Part shown: positions 37,892 to 48,000 of the stretch, in pieces
Numbering within the stretch: the stretch's first letter is position 1
Layout of the letters: each line of letters starts with the position of its first letter
NCBI GenBank assembly: GCA_019636675.1
Contig: JAHBXC010000003.1
Span: 372,001 to 436,000, forward strand
Reading direction: 5' to 3'
Length of the DNA: 64,000 nucleotides
Source: Phycisphaeraceae bacterium
GTDB taxonomy: Bacteria; Planctomycetota; Phycisphaerae; Phycisphaerales; UBA1924
Notes under the pieces: model-generated
What the model was told of the DNA's origin: nothing
What the model saw: the letters and a program-made list of their open reading frames with translations, nothing else
The model's database searches: none
Translations under genes and position numbers: made by a program

Positions 37892-39589
37892 ATGCCTGCT
37901 CGCCGAACACTCGTGCTCTTCGCCGGTCTGTCGCTGTCGTCGGCGTCGCTTGGCCAGGTCGTCACCACGCTGCTGATCGCGTCGGGTCAGAACGCGCCAT
38001 TCGTGACGGGCAACTTCGGGGCGCCGCAGAACCCGGCGTGTCAGGCCCCGGGGCGGGTGGCGTTCTTCTCGGCGCTCTCGGGCACCGGCAATCCCGGGCT
38101 CGACAACCGCAGCGTGTGGCAGGCGCAACTCGGAGGCGGGCCGAGTCTGTTCGGCATCCAGGGGCTGAGCGTCCCGGGCGCTGCGGGACGGACGATCTTC
38201 GCGATCCCCGGCGTGCACACGCAGAACCGCGCGGGCGGCGTCATGTTCCCGGCGCGCCTCGACCCTCCTTTCAGCGACGACAACACGATCATGTATCACT
38301 CGGGCGGCCTGCTGCGGATCGCGGTGCGCGAGGGCGACGCGGCCCATGGGGTTCCCGGCGCTGTGTTCGGCGAGGTCGGTCTGGGCGGGTTGCCCCTCGA
38401 GCATGCACTGAACGACTCTGGGCGCATCGCGTTCCTGGCGCCGCTGACCGGCGTGAGCGCGCCCGGCAACCGAGCGATTTTCACCGGCGATGCGACGACG
38501 CAGTTGTACACGCTCGTGGCGCGCCAGGGCGAGCCGTCTCCGACGCCCGGGGGGGCTGCGTTCTCGTTCCTGACGCCTCCCTCGATCAACAGCGCGGGAG
38601 ATGTGTCGTTCTTCTCGAATCTGAGCGGCGCGCCCAACTTCGCGCTGTTTCTCAGGCCGTCGGGCGGCGCGCTGCAGCCGGTGATCAGCGCGGGCGACCC
38701 GGCGCCCGGCTTCGCGCCGGGATGGACGATCACCTCGCTCGCGGGCCAGAACAGCGGCCCGCCCATGATGAACGACAGCGCCGAGTTCGCGATCTCGGGC
38801 GGGGTCTTCACGTCGATGGGCGGCATCAGCAGCGCGGCGCTCTGGCGCGGCAGCGCGGGCGCGCTCGAACTCGTCGCTCGGCTGGGCGATCAGGCGCCGG
38901 GGCTGCCCATGGGCGTGCAGTTCATCACGGGCTTCGGTTCGATGATCAATCGGGGCGGCGATGTGCTGTTCTATTCGTCCCTGAGCGGGGTCCCCCAGCC
39001 GGCTGGGTTCTGGATCGCGCCGGCAGGCCAGTCGCCGCGGCTGCTCGCGCTGCTGAACGCGCAGGCGCCCGACATGGCGCCGGGCACGCTGCTCACGAGC
39101 ATCAGCGTGGGCGGGTACACCATCAACAACCGGGGTGAGGGGCTGATCTATGGGTCGCTGAACTATGCCGTGAACGGCACGCCAGCGACGGGCATCTTCG
39201 CGGGTCGGCACGGGCGTCTGCGCAAGGTCGTTGCGTCGGGCGATATGTTCGAGGTCAACGGCGTGATGCGCACCGTACAGAGCGTCGCGTGCCTGACGGG
39301 CAACTCTCCCGACAGCGGCCACCCGATGAGCATCAACGATCGCGGCGAGGTCGCGTTCACCTGTGCTTTCGTGGGAGGGGGCGGCGCGCTCTTTCTCGCG
39401 CAGCTGCCGCACCCCTGCCCGGGCGACACGAACGGCGATGATCAGATCGACTTCGCGGACCTGAACACGATGCTCAGCCAGTTCGGTCAGACCGGTGTCG
39501 GACTCCCGGGCGACGCGAACGGCGACGGCGTGGTCGACTTCGCGGATCTGAACCAGATCCTGACCGTGTTCGGTCAGTCGTGCCAGTGA
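37892..39589 (+). CDS. secreted repeat protein with dockerin-like C-terminus
   Basis: A 565-residue exported protein. After a signal peptide (1-22, ASLGQ end) comes a beta-rich region made of repeats of the NxxGxVxFxxxLSG type: ALNDSGRIAFLAPLTG, SINSAGDVSFFSNLSG, MINRGGDVLFYSSLSG, SINDRGEVAFTCAF. This is the choice-of-anchor tandem repeat seen in planctomycete and proteobacterial exported proteins, resembling a beta-propeller. The C-terminal dockerin-like pair (CPGDTNGDDQIDF..., GDANGDGVVDF...) is enclosed by Cys and ends SCQ. GGAG lies 8 bases before the ATG. Substrate unknown. It ends 75 bp from a convergent beta-helix gene. Confidence 0.85.
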   Translation: MPARRTLVLFAGLSLSSASLGQVVTTLLIASGQNAPFVTGNFGAPQNPACQAPGRVAFFSALSGTGNPGLDNRSVWQAQLGGGPSLFGIQGLSVPGAAGRTIFAIPGVHTQNRAGGVMFPARLDPPFSDDNTIMYHSGGLLRIAVREGDAAHGVPGAVFGEVGLGGLPLEHALNDSGRIAFLAPLTGVSAPGNRAIFTGDATTQLYTLVARQGEPSPTPGGAAFSFLTPPSINSAGDVSFFSNLSGAPNFALFLRPSGGALQPVISAGDPAPGFAPGWTITSLAGQNSGPPMMNDSAEFAISGGVFTSMGGISSAALWRGSAGALELVARLGDQAPGLPMGVQFITGFGSMINRGGDVLFYSSLSGVPQPAGFWIAPAGQSPRLLALLNAQAPDMAPGTLLTSISVGGYTINNRGEGLIYGSLNYAVNGTPATGIFAGRHGRLRKVVASGDMFEVNGVMRTVQSVACLTGNSPDSGHPMSINDRGEVAFTCAFVGGGGALFLAQLPHPCPGDTNGDDQIDFADLNTMLSQFGQTGVGLPGDANGDGVVDFADLNQILTVFGQSCQ

Positions 39590-39664
39590 TCACAACCGCC
39601 CTCTCGGCGGACACGCTGCGCCCGGCTCGTGCGGGTGTGGCGCATTCGCGCGCACTCGTTCGGT

Positions 39665-42600
39665 TCAGGCGCGCTCGCGCCGGCGAAGCCCGAGAACGGC
39701 GCCGGCGCTGAGGAACACAATCGCGGCGCCGGGAGTCGGGACGGCGCGCGCTGCGCTGAGCCCGTAGGCGCCCAGGAGCGTGTTCAGGTCGGCGAAGTCG
39801 ACGACGCCGTCGGCGTTGATATCCCCGGCGAGGCCCGATCCTGCGACGCCGAAGTCGGCGAGGAGCGTGTTGAGGTCGGAGAAGCCGACGGTTCCGTCGT
39901 TGTCGAGATCGGCGATGTGGCGGACGCCGAGGAGATAGTCGGTCTCGGTGCGCGACGACCACCAGGTGAGGGAATCGTCGGCGAGTTCGGGGAGGAGAAG
40001 GGCGCTGAAATCGCCCGAGACGACGCCGGCGGAGAGGATGCGCCAGGAGTCGCCCCAGCCCGGGTCGTAGCCGCCGGAGAGTGCGACCTCGAGGACGCCG
40101 TCGAGGGCGGCGTTGGAGGTGATGGTGAGCGTCGAGGCGTCGTCGGCCCCGGTGAGCGAGAGGGCGAGGACGGATTCACTGAAAAGCGTGAGGGACGACG
40201 CGCGGAGGTTCGCGGAATCGGTGAGCGCGATGGTTCCGGCGTTCTCGAGGCTGGCGAGCGTGACGGCGGATCGGTCGAGCCGGACGATCGCCTGGGCGCG
40301 GTTCGAGAAGTGCGCTCCCGTCGAGTCGAAGTCGTGGTCGACGACCTCGAAGACCGAGAGGTTGTCGGCGACGGTGCGCATCGCGTCGAAGCGAGAGTTC
40401 TGACCCTCGAGGCGCATCGTGGCCAGATTGAACAGCACGGGGCGGTCGCCGAAGTCGAGCCAGCCGCCATTGCGGGCGATCCACTCTCCGCCGAGCAGAA
40501 CTGAGCCGGTCATATTGAGGAAGGTCACACCTTCAGGGTGAGAGTTGTCAGGCCCGAGCACGAACCGACCCCCGTCGGCGATGACCGAGCCGTTGTTCAG
40601 GAATGCCCTGGTGGTCTCACCGTTCGCCGCGCCGCGGATCACGACGCGTTCGTGGTGGGCGCCCGAGTTCTGCGCGTCGGGAGCCGGCGCGATCGCGCGG
40701 ATCGTGCCGTCGTTGGTGAAGCGATTTCGGAGTTCGAAGTCGATGTCGGACCCGACGATCTCCGCGTCGTGCCCGAGCGAGATCTGGCCGGAGACGGGGA
40801 CGAAGCGCCCGCTGGCGCCGGGGGCGAACTCGAGCGTGCCGCTGGTGAGAAACTGGCCGCTGGTGGAGAACCGAAGACCGGACGCGCCCGCGATCAGATT
40901 CGCGTTGCTGAGCGAGACGCGTTCGAGCGAGATCTGGCTGCCGGCGACGGGCGCGAGGAAGCGCGCGTTGGCGAGGTTGCCCCGTAGCACGGAGCTGAGA
41001 ACGGTCACATCCCTGTCGCCGAAGTCCGCGAGCGAGTCGAGCATGTTCATAGAGCCGTTGATCGTGATGGAGCGCGCCCCGTCGAAGGTGACCGGCCCGT
41101 CGAGCGAGTTGAGCGACCCTACGATGCGAAGGTCGGCGTCCACCATCTGGATGGAGGTCAGCGAAGCGCGGTCCCAGCTCCCGGCGAGGCGCAGCGTCGA
41201 TTCTTGGATGAGAATCGACCCGGTGTTCTGCCAGAGCGTCGAACCGGTGCGAGTGGCGAGGAATGTTCCGCCCGCGGTCACCGAGATCGAGCCAGAGTTG
41301 TTCAGGGAGTTCTGAACGGTCAGCATGCCCCCGACAGAGTGGATGTCGGCGTTGTTCGTCAGGTGGTTCACCACCATCGAACCGGCGTGATCGATCTGGG
41401 CCTGACCGTTATTCGTCAGGAAGGTCGCGTTGATCACGCCGGACAGAGCGTGAAGCGTGCCCGTATTGGTGAGCCCGTTGGCGTTGATCGCCCCGCCCGA
41501 TTCGGCGCGCACCAGCCCGGCGTTGGTCATCGTGGAAACTGCCAGGCTGGCTCCGGCCCCGAGCGCACCCGCGGCGCCGCCCTGCTGGACCGTGACGAGG
41601 TTCGTGGAGAGCTGGCCGCCCTCGGCGCGCAGCGTTCCACCCGCATGCACCTCGATGTTGGGCACACTCGGCGCGACCAGCCCGCTGAATCCACGGAGGG
41701 TCGCGCCCGCCTGAATGAACAGTGTGGGCGTGATCGGGGCGGGCTGCGTGCGGGCCAGCCCGCCTCCACGGAGCTCGTAGTCGCCGTCGTGGAGTCTCGT
41801 CGTGACGCCGATGACCGTCGGGGCGGCGGTCGCGAAGCGCATCGTGCCCCCACTCATGGAGATGTCGTCGATGAGCCGGAGCTGGAATGTCGGGGCGACA
41901 TCGATGTCTCCGCCCGTGAAGACGACATTCTGGAAATCGGCGCTGGACTGGGACGCGAACTGAATCGGCAGGCCCGCGAGGTCGAGCGTGCCGTTGCGCA
42001 GCGCTCCGCTGCGCATGACGAGCGATGAACCGAGGTCGGAGAGTCTGTACCCGTCGTTCCCGAGCGTCCAGAGCCCGGCGACGGCGACGCTGCCCATCGC
42101 GCCGTCGATCTGTCCGATGTGCGCACTCGTGAACTGGCCTGCCATGCGGAACTCGCCCAGCGTCGCGACGGTGATGAGGCCCTGATTGTCCCATGCGCCG
42201 GGGGTTGTGAAGATGCCGGATGCGCCGACCTGGATAAGGCCCCGATTGATGAGGTTGATTGCCCCGACGAACGAGAGTCCGGCGCCGGTTTCGACGGTGA
42301 TCGTGCCGTTGTTGTTCAGCGTTCGAGTGGCGATGCCGCCGATGCTGGTGAGCGTCCGACCGGAGGTGTTTGCGATGATGTGTCCGGTTGGCCCGATGGT
42401 GAGCGAGGAGCTTTGCGTGATCCCGAGCTGGCCGTTTGCCCCGGCGCCGAACGCGCCGACGCGGACGGTCGAGTTCTCGAGCGTGAAGTCTGATCGGAAG
42501 ACGAGGGTCCCGCCGCGGACGAGGAGCTCGCTCCCCGTCGTCGAGAACGATCCCGACAGCGAGACCGAGGTGCTGCTCCCTCCGGTCATCTCGGTGTTTC

Positions 42601-43852
42601 CGCCCGTGAGCGTGACGTTCTCGAGGATGTTGGTGTATGAGCCGTTGCTCGTTCCCTCAAGACGGAGCTGCCCTTCGCCGACGAGCGTGGCGTTGCGGAG
42701 GGTGGCGTTGCTGAGGCGGAGGGTGTGGCTCCCGAGGTTGAGGGTGGGGTTCGTCGGTGTATTGACGCCATCGCTGAGCACGAGCGTCGAGTTCACGAAG
42801 ACAGTTGATCCCAGGTCGCCGAGTCGATCGTTGCCGCTCATGGTGATGGTGCTGTTCTGCGCGTAGATGACGCCCTGATTGGTGAGCCGGCCGGAGAGGT
42901 TGAGCGAGGAGCCCAGGAGGAGGATGTCGCCGAAGTTGTCGAGTCGGGAGCTCATCGTCAGGGACGCGCCGTTCTCGAGGCGCAGCTCGCCGCGGTTCTC
43001 GAAGGCCCCGCTGGTCACAGAGCTCGCGGTGTCACGGAAACGGACCAGCCCGTTGTTCACGATCGTCCCAGTCCCCAGCGTCATGTTGAGTGCGCCGCTG
43101 TTGCTGATCGTGCCATCGTTGACGAGCTTGCCTCCACCCGTGATGCGGATCTGGCCAGAGCCGGAGACCGTGCTGCCATCGGTGATCGTGGCGAGCCCGT
43201 CGGCCGCCGGGAAGAAGAGCTCGCCCTGCTGCAAGGTAATGTCGTAGTCGATCGCTGCATCCAGGATGTTGTAGACGAGCCGAGCGTTGTCGAGAACGAT
43301 GGGCCCGGCCGAGACGAGGCCGGAACCGGTCACGAACGCTCCGACGAGCGCTCCGGGCGAGCCGCTCGTGAGGACTGTGGGGCCCGGGTTCGAGAACGTT
43401 ACGGAATCAAGGACATTCGACAGCCCCATGAGCCTGATGCCGTCAGAGAGCGAGGTCCAGTTGCCGCCGCGCAGCGTGCCGACGCTGAGCACCAGGCGAC
43501 TCGTCGACGACGCCTGGCCGAGGACTTCGAGCACGCCCCCGCTGACGACCTGGAGCTGCGCGGAAGGCCCACCGATCATCAATGAGTTGACTCGCCTGCT
43601 GTCGTTCAGACTGACGACGAACGGGGCGCCCGATGCGTCGATCACGACGTCGGGCGGCGTGAGTGCGCCGGGCGCGCCCGGCGCCACGCCGCTGTCCCAG
43701 GCCGCGTCGTCGCTCCAGAGCCCGCTGACCGGCGAGGCCCAGCGCACCGGCTGCGTGCCGGCGTGCACGGTCCGAGGATGGGTGAGGCCCGCGGTTGCGC
43801 CCGCGAGGGCCGCGAGCCGTGCGCACAGAATCGTCGCCTTGGAGATCGCCAT
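39665..43852 (-). CDS. giant beta-helix-like adhesin with dockerin-like repeat and PEP-CTERM-like tail
   Basis: A 1395-residue exported protein with a signal peptide (1-31). Residues about 40-1290 are short beta repeats rich in Asn, Gly, Thr and Ser (ITDGSTVSGSGQIRITGGG, LVNDGTISNSGALNM, LNNNGTITVETGAGL), as in autotransporter-like beta-helices. A pair of EF-hand dockerin-like repeats (DLDNDGTVGFSDLN, DINADGVVDFADLN) sits just before the C-terminal sorting signal VPTPGAAIVFLSAGAV, RRRER. Having both a dockerin-like pair and a PEP-CTERM-like tail is unusual within this window, and this pair lacks the flanking cysteines of the others. AGGAG precedes the ATG. It probably is a surface or extracellular matrix protein. 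Confidence 0.87.
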   Translation of the reverse strand: MAISKATILCARLAALAGATAGLTHPRTVHAGTQPVRWASPVSGLWSDDAAWDSGVAPGAPGALTPPDVVIDASGAPFVVSLNDSRRVNSLMIGGPSAQLQVVSGGVLEVLGQASSTSRLVLSVGTLRGGNWTSLSDGIRLMGLSNVLDSVTFSNPGPTVLTSGSPGALVGAFVTGSGLVSAGPIVLDNARLVYNILDAAIDYDITLQQGELFFPAADGLATITDGSTVSGSGQIRITGGGKLVNDGTISNSGALNMTLGTGTIVNNGLVRFRDTASSVTSGAFENRGELRLENGASLTMSSRLDNFGDILLLGSSLNLSGRLTNQGVIYAQNSTITMSGNDRLGDLGSTVFVNSTLVLSDGVNTPTNPTLNLGSHTLRLSNATLRNATLVGEGQLRLEGTSNGSYTNILENVTLTGGNTEMTGGSSTSVSLSGSFSTTGSELLVRGGTLVFRSDFTLENSTVRVGAFGAGANGQLGITQSSSLTIGPTGHIIANTSGRTLTSIGGIATRTLNNNGTITVETGAGLSFVGAINLINRGLIQVGASGIFTTPGAWDNQGLITVATLGEFRMAGQFTSAHIGQIDGAMGSVAVAGLWTLGNDGYRLSDLGSSLVMRSGALRNGTLDLAGLPIQFASQSSADFQNVVFTGGDIDVAPTFQLRLIDDISMSGGTMRFATAAPTVIGVTTRLHDGDYELRGGGLARTQPAPITPTLFIQAGATLRGFSGLVAPSVPNIEVHAGGTLRAEGGQLSTNLVTVQQGGAAGALGAGASLAVSTMTNAGLVRAESGGAINANGLTNTGTLHALSGVINATFLTNNGQAQIDHAGSMVVNHLTNNADIHSVGGMLTVQNSLNNSGSISVTAGGTFLATRTGSTLWQNTGSILIQESTLRLAGSWDRASLTSIQMVDADLRIVGSLNSLDGPVTFDGARSITINGSMNMLDSLADFGDRDVTVLSSVLRGNLANARFLAPVAGSQISLERVSLSNANLIAGASGLRFSTSGQFLTSGTLEFAPGASGRFVPVSGQISLGHDAEIVGSDIDFELRNRFTNDGTIRAIAPAPDAQNSGAHHERVVIRGAANGETTRAFLNNGSVIADGGRFVLGPDNSHPEGVTFLNMTGSVLLGGEWIARNGGWLDFGDRPVLFNLATMRLEGQNSRFDAMRTVADNLSVFEVVDHDFDSTGAHFSNRAQAIVRLDRSAVTLASLENAGTIALTDSANLRASSLTLFSESVLALSLTGADDASTLTITSNAALDGVLEVALSGGYDPGWGDSWRILSAGVVSGDFSALLLPELADDSLTWWSSRTETDYLLGVRHIADLDNDGTVGFSDLNTLLADFGVAGSGLAGDINADGVVDFADLNTLLGAYGLSAARAVPTPGAAIVFLSAGAVLGLRRRERA

Positions 43853-43964
43853 CGGTCCCTGCTCCTGGACGGCTGCCCGCCGTTGTTCGGAGAGTAGCGG
43901 AAAGGCCTGCCCGAACGCAAGGAAAATCTCGCGATGTCACACTGGTGAACCCGCGGCGGGCGCC

Positions 43965-44771
43965 TCAGTCCTCCGGATCACCCGGGCGCCAGAAGAAGGC
44001 CTCGGGGTGGTGCTTGAGCAGCCAGCGCGTCTCGCGCCGGCGCTTCCAGGATTCGTACCGCTGGCGCAGCGATCGCGCGGGCACATCCGGGTACGAGCCA
44101 CGCGCCAGCACGGATGCGCGACGGATGATCCGCCGGTGGATCGGGTGCTCCACGGTCTGGGTTCGCCACATCAGCGCCTCGAACTCGATGGGATCGGGCG
44201 TCCACCACGGCTCGACGGCGCCGAGCGCGCCCATGAAGTCGTACAGCTGATCGGTGTCGAAGTAGGGGAATCGGTCGCTCTCGTACGCCTTCCACCCGCG
44301 CTGCACGCGATGGTCCGTGCCTCGCCAATCGACGAGGTAGCGCTCGAGTCGCTCGAGCGGCACGCCCCAGAGCCGTTCGAGGTCCTCGGGTCCGCCTTTG
44401 CGCCAGGGTCGCGGCGTGGACGGGCGGTCGTCGTAGTACGCGACATCGGTGCTGAAGTCGGCGATAAACTCGCCCGAGTGGAACAGCCCGAAATCCCAGT
44501 GCTCGCTCTCTTGGCAGCGCAGCTCGATGAGCGGGCACGAGTAGCGCCTGCTCAGCTCGATCGCCCAGGGGGCTGCGTTGTTGGTGATGCAGAGCGTGTC
44601 GTCGTTCCACTTCGCTCGGAAGGTGACCGGCGTGGGCATCTCGACCCAATCGCCCCACGCCGAACCCGGACGCGGCCCCTTCATCAGCTCGGCGGCGAGC
44701 TCGATCGCCACGCGCGGGAAGTCTTCCCTGGGCACGCCTTTGAGGATGCTGTAGACCGAACGGTTCGCCAT
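43965..44771 (-). CDS. hypothetical cytoplasmic protein
   Basis: A 268-residue protein of unknown function with no signal peptide or membrane helix. It is rich in Trp, Arg, Glu and Pro (WDFGLFHSGEFIADF, RLWGVPLERLERYLVDWRG, WRTQTVEHPIHRR). The long Arg-rich C-terminus (SLRQRYESWKRRRETRWLLK) suggests a nucleic-acid or protein contact, without evidence. The ATG at 44771 was chosen because of AAGGG upstream and loss of homology-like composition further 5'. It lies between the beta-helix gene and the toxin-like locus. Confidence 0.65.
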   Translation of the reverse strand: MANRSVYSILKGVPREDFPRVAIELAAELMKGPRPGSAWGDWVEMPTPVTFRAKWNDDTLCITNNAAPWAIELSRRYSCPLIELRCQESEHWDFGLFHSGEFIADFSTDVAYYDDRPSTPRPWRKGGPEDLERLWGVPLERLERYLVDWRGTDHRVQRGWKAYESDRFPYFDTDQLYDFMGALGAVEPWWTPDPIEFEALMWRTQTVEHPIHRRIIRRASVLARGSYPDVPARSLRQRYESWKRRRETRWLLKHHPEAFFWRPGDPED

Positions 44772-44953
44772 GTTCGACGCCCTTTTCTCTACGCGGCCGC
44801 GCGTGCGCCCGCGGGTGCAATTCCGAGGGCGAAGCGTAGCGTCTGCGCGTGTGAAACAGGGCAAGCAATGAACGGATTGTGGACCATTTTTGATACACAC
44901 AGAGTTGTTCGTGTAACAAAAATGAAAAAAGCAAGATTGCCGCCAAAAACCGC

Positions 44954-44981
44954 TTGACGGCGTCCGGGCGGTCGATATCTT
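44954..44981 (+). promoter_or_regulatory. sigma-70 promoter for the 45061 gene
   Basis: TTGACG (44954-44959), 16-base spacer, TATCTT (44976-44981), about 80 bp before the ATG. It follows a markedly AT-rich stretch (44870-44950) that could be an UP element. The 289-bp gap 44772-45060 holds nothing else recognised. Confidence 0.6.
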
Positions 44982-45060
44982 CCGCCTCGTTCGACGGCCG
45001 CGCATCGAACGGGCGGGTCAAGCCCGGGGGAACGCGCGACCAACATCAGAGGGGTTTTCC

Positions 45061-48000
45061 ATGCTTGCTGCGCTCCGCTCTGCGTGGGCGACGGTGCTGT
45101 CCGTCGCCCGGTGGCTCGCCGCGCTCTGCGCGGTCGGTCTGTCCGCGTCCTCGTCTGTCGCGTTCGGTTCGCCGCTGCTGGGCGACCTCGACGCCGACGG
45201 CGTGGGGGAGTATTTCGCGCTGCGCCCGGTGCGTTCGGTCGACGCGCCCGTGGTGGGGCAGGTGCGCGTGTACTCGGGGACCACGCGAGCGCTGTTGCGC
45301 TCGTTCACCTCGCGCGAAGCGGACGACGCGTTCGGCGTGTCGGCGTGTTTCATCGCGGATCTGAACGCCGACGGGGTGGACGACATCCTCATCGGGGCGC
45401 CGCGCGCGTCCACGATCGGGGGTGTGCGCACCGGTCGCGTCTACGCGCTGTGCGGCGTGAGCGGCGGGGTGATCTTCACGGTCGACGGCGAGGCGTTCTC
45501 CGACTTCGGCAGGACGGTCGCGCCGGTGGGCGATCTGGACGCCGACGGCGTGCCCGACTTCGCGGTCGCGCAGCGGCGCGTCGACCCGCTCGGCGAGTGG
45601 TACGGCCTGGTCACCCTGCACTCGGGCGTTGCGGGCGAGCTCATCGGCGGGTTCTGGAGCGACGAGGGCGACGCGACCTTCGGGTACAGCGTCGAGAGCG
45701 TGGGCGACCTCGACGACGACGGCGTGCCGGATCTCGCGATCGCGTCGCCGCTGGTCGAGACCGGGCCGGGGTTGCGCGGCGGCGTGCGCGTGTTCCTGAG
45801 CGCGACGACCGGCTTCGGCGAGGGGCGCGCGTCGTCGGACGCCGATGGGGCGATCAACAACACCGCGCTGCCCTCGGCGGTCTTCGGGTCGGTGCTGACG
45901 CTCGGGCGCGATCTCAACGACGACGGCGCGCCGGAGCTCGTCGTCGGCGCGACGATCGTCGATCCGGGCACGGGCATGCCGCTGGCGGCGACGCTGACGG
46001 CGTACGACCTGTCGACGCTGCGACCCGTGGGCTCGGCGATGATCGATCCTGCGTCGCTGCGCGTGGATGTAACGGGCGATCTGGTGATCGACGAGCGCGA
46101 TGTGATCGAGTCGCTGCTCTCGCTCGGGCAGGCGGCCGACACGAAGAACCCGATCAACCCGGATGTCGACGGCGACGAAGAGGTGACGACCACCGACCTG
46201 CTGCACGTGCTGGGCGCGACGCCCGGCGCGTTGTCGCCGGTGGAGCTGATCGACCCGACGCGGGCGCCGCAGCTCGCGGTGGCGCTGCTGAACATCCTGG
46301 ACATCATCCGGATGTGCATGGGCGTGAGCGCCAACGACGACCGGATCCGGCTGAGCGCGCTCGACCCGCCGGACCTCGGGCCCCAGACCGAGCCGATCAG
46401 CCCGGCGGAGCTGGCGTGCTGCATCTACCGGCTGGTGTTCTGGCTCGTGCCGGAGGATCTTCGCCCTCCGCCGCCGCCGGGGTGCACCATCGACGACGGC
46501 TCGGGCGGTGGCGGCGGGGGCGGCGATGGCGGAGGCGGTGGAGATGGCGGTGGCGGCGATGGCGGTTCAGGCAACGACGACGAGTGCCAGTTCTCGATCA
46601 TCGGGCCCGATCTGCTCGTGGTCGGGCAGGGCACGGGCGTGTTCTCGATCGTCGGGCAGACCAACGGCACGCTGACGCTCTGGAGCTTCTACCCGCCCAT
46701 CAACCCGGTGGTGCAGTTCGCGGGCTCCGGCATGACCGGGCCTTCGGCGAGTTTCCGCGGCGTGCGCCCGGGCGTCGCGCACATCGTCGCGACCTCGTAT
46801 CGCAACGGCAACGCGCAGTGCTCGGCGACGAAGGAGGTCACGGTCTCGGGCCCGTGCGAGGTGGAGCTGAGCGGGCCCGGGTCGGTGCTCGTGGGCGGCA
46901 GCGCGACGGTGACGGCGGCGAACGTGGAGCCGGGCGCGATCCTGTTCTGGTCGGTCGAGGGCCCGGGGATCGTGACGGGCACGACGCAGTCGAGCGCGAC
47001 GGTGCGCGCGCAGGGCGTGGGCGCGATGCGCGTCGTCGCGTCGATGCGCGTGAACGGCGCGGAAATCTGCCGTCGCGTGCTCGTCGTGCAGTCGTCGTGC
47101 GCGGGCGACATCAGCGGGCCTTCGTCGTTGCCGATGGGCGCTTCGGCGACCTACAGCGTGAGCGGGCTGGGCGCGAACCACTCGGTCGACTGGACGGTGA
47201 CGGGCGGGCTCTCGATCCTCTCGTCGTCGTCGAACAGCGTGACCGTGCACGCCGGCGGGTGCTTGTCGGGGACGGTGCGTGCGCGGCTGAGGGTGGACAA
47301 CGAGCCGACCTCGTGTGTGACGACGCGCGAGGTGGACATCGTGGTCAGCAACGCGGCGTTGACGCTGAACGGGCTGCCGGAAGAGGGGTTCGTGCAGATC
47401 CAGCCGAACGGGACGGCGCTGGAGTTCGTGCTGCACGCGTCGGGCGTGGGTGATTTCGAGTGGCTGGCGACCTCGTCGACGCCCGGCGCCGCGACGCTGA
47501 CGCCGGCGGGATCGGCGTGCCTGCTGCGCGTGGACGCGCCGACGGCGCTGGAGGTGACGGTCCGGCGCACGCGCTGCTCGACGACGACGATCGCGCGCAC
47601 GCTGGTGGTGGTGGGGCTGGACCTGGCGATCGACAGCAACAACGACGGCGTGATCAACGCGCTGGACGAGGAGATCGAGGAGAGCGCACCGGGGCACGTC
47701 ATCCTGGCGAACACGCTGGACTATGACGCGGATGGGATTCCGGATTATGCGGATGGGATCGGGCTCCTGCCTGGGTACTCCGATTCCGAACGGATCATTG
47801 GTGGCGCATTCTCACCCGTGAGACTGTCACTGAGCGAATTGGGGGGGCTCCCATTTAACGCCCTGCGGTTCGAGTACGACGCGTCGCCACCACTGGCTGT
47901 GCACATTTCTAGCACAGAATATTTTGCACGTCCCGCGGGCTCGCTTCGACTATGGATCAAGGACGCAAGTCAGCCCCGTGATCCGCGGCCACTGCAAGAC

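Noticed and set aside
33294..37910. A 1538-codon minus-strand frame across the sulfatase and CotH genes
   Set aside because: It crosses two real plus-strand genes and has no domain; typical GC-rich antisense frame.
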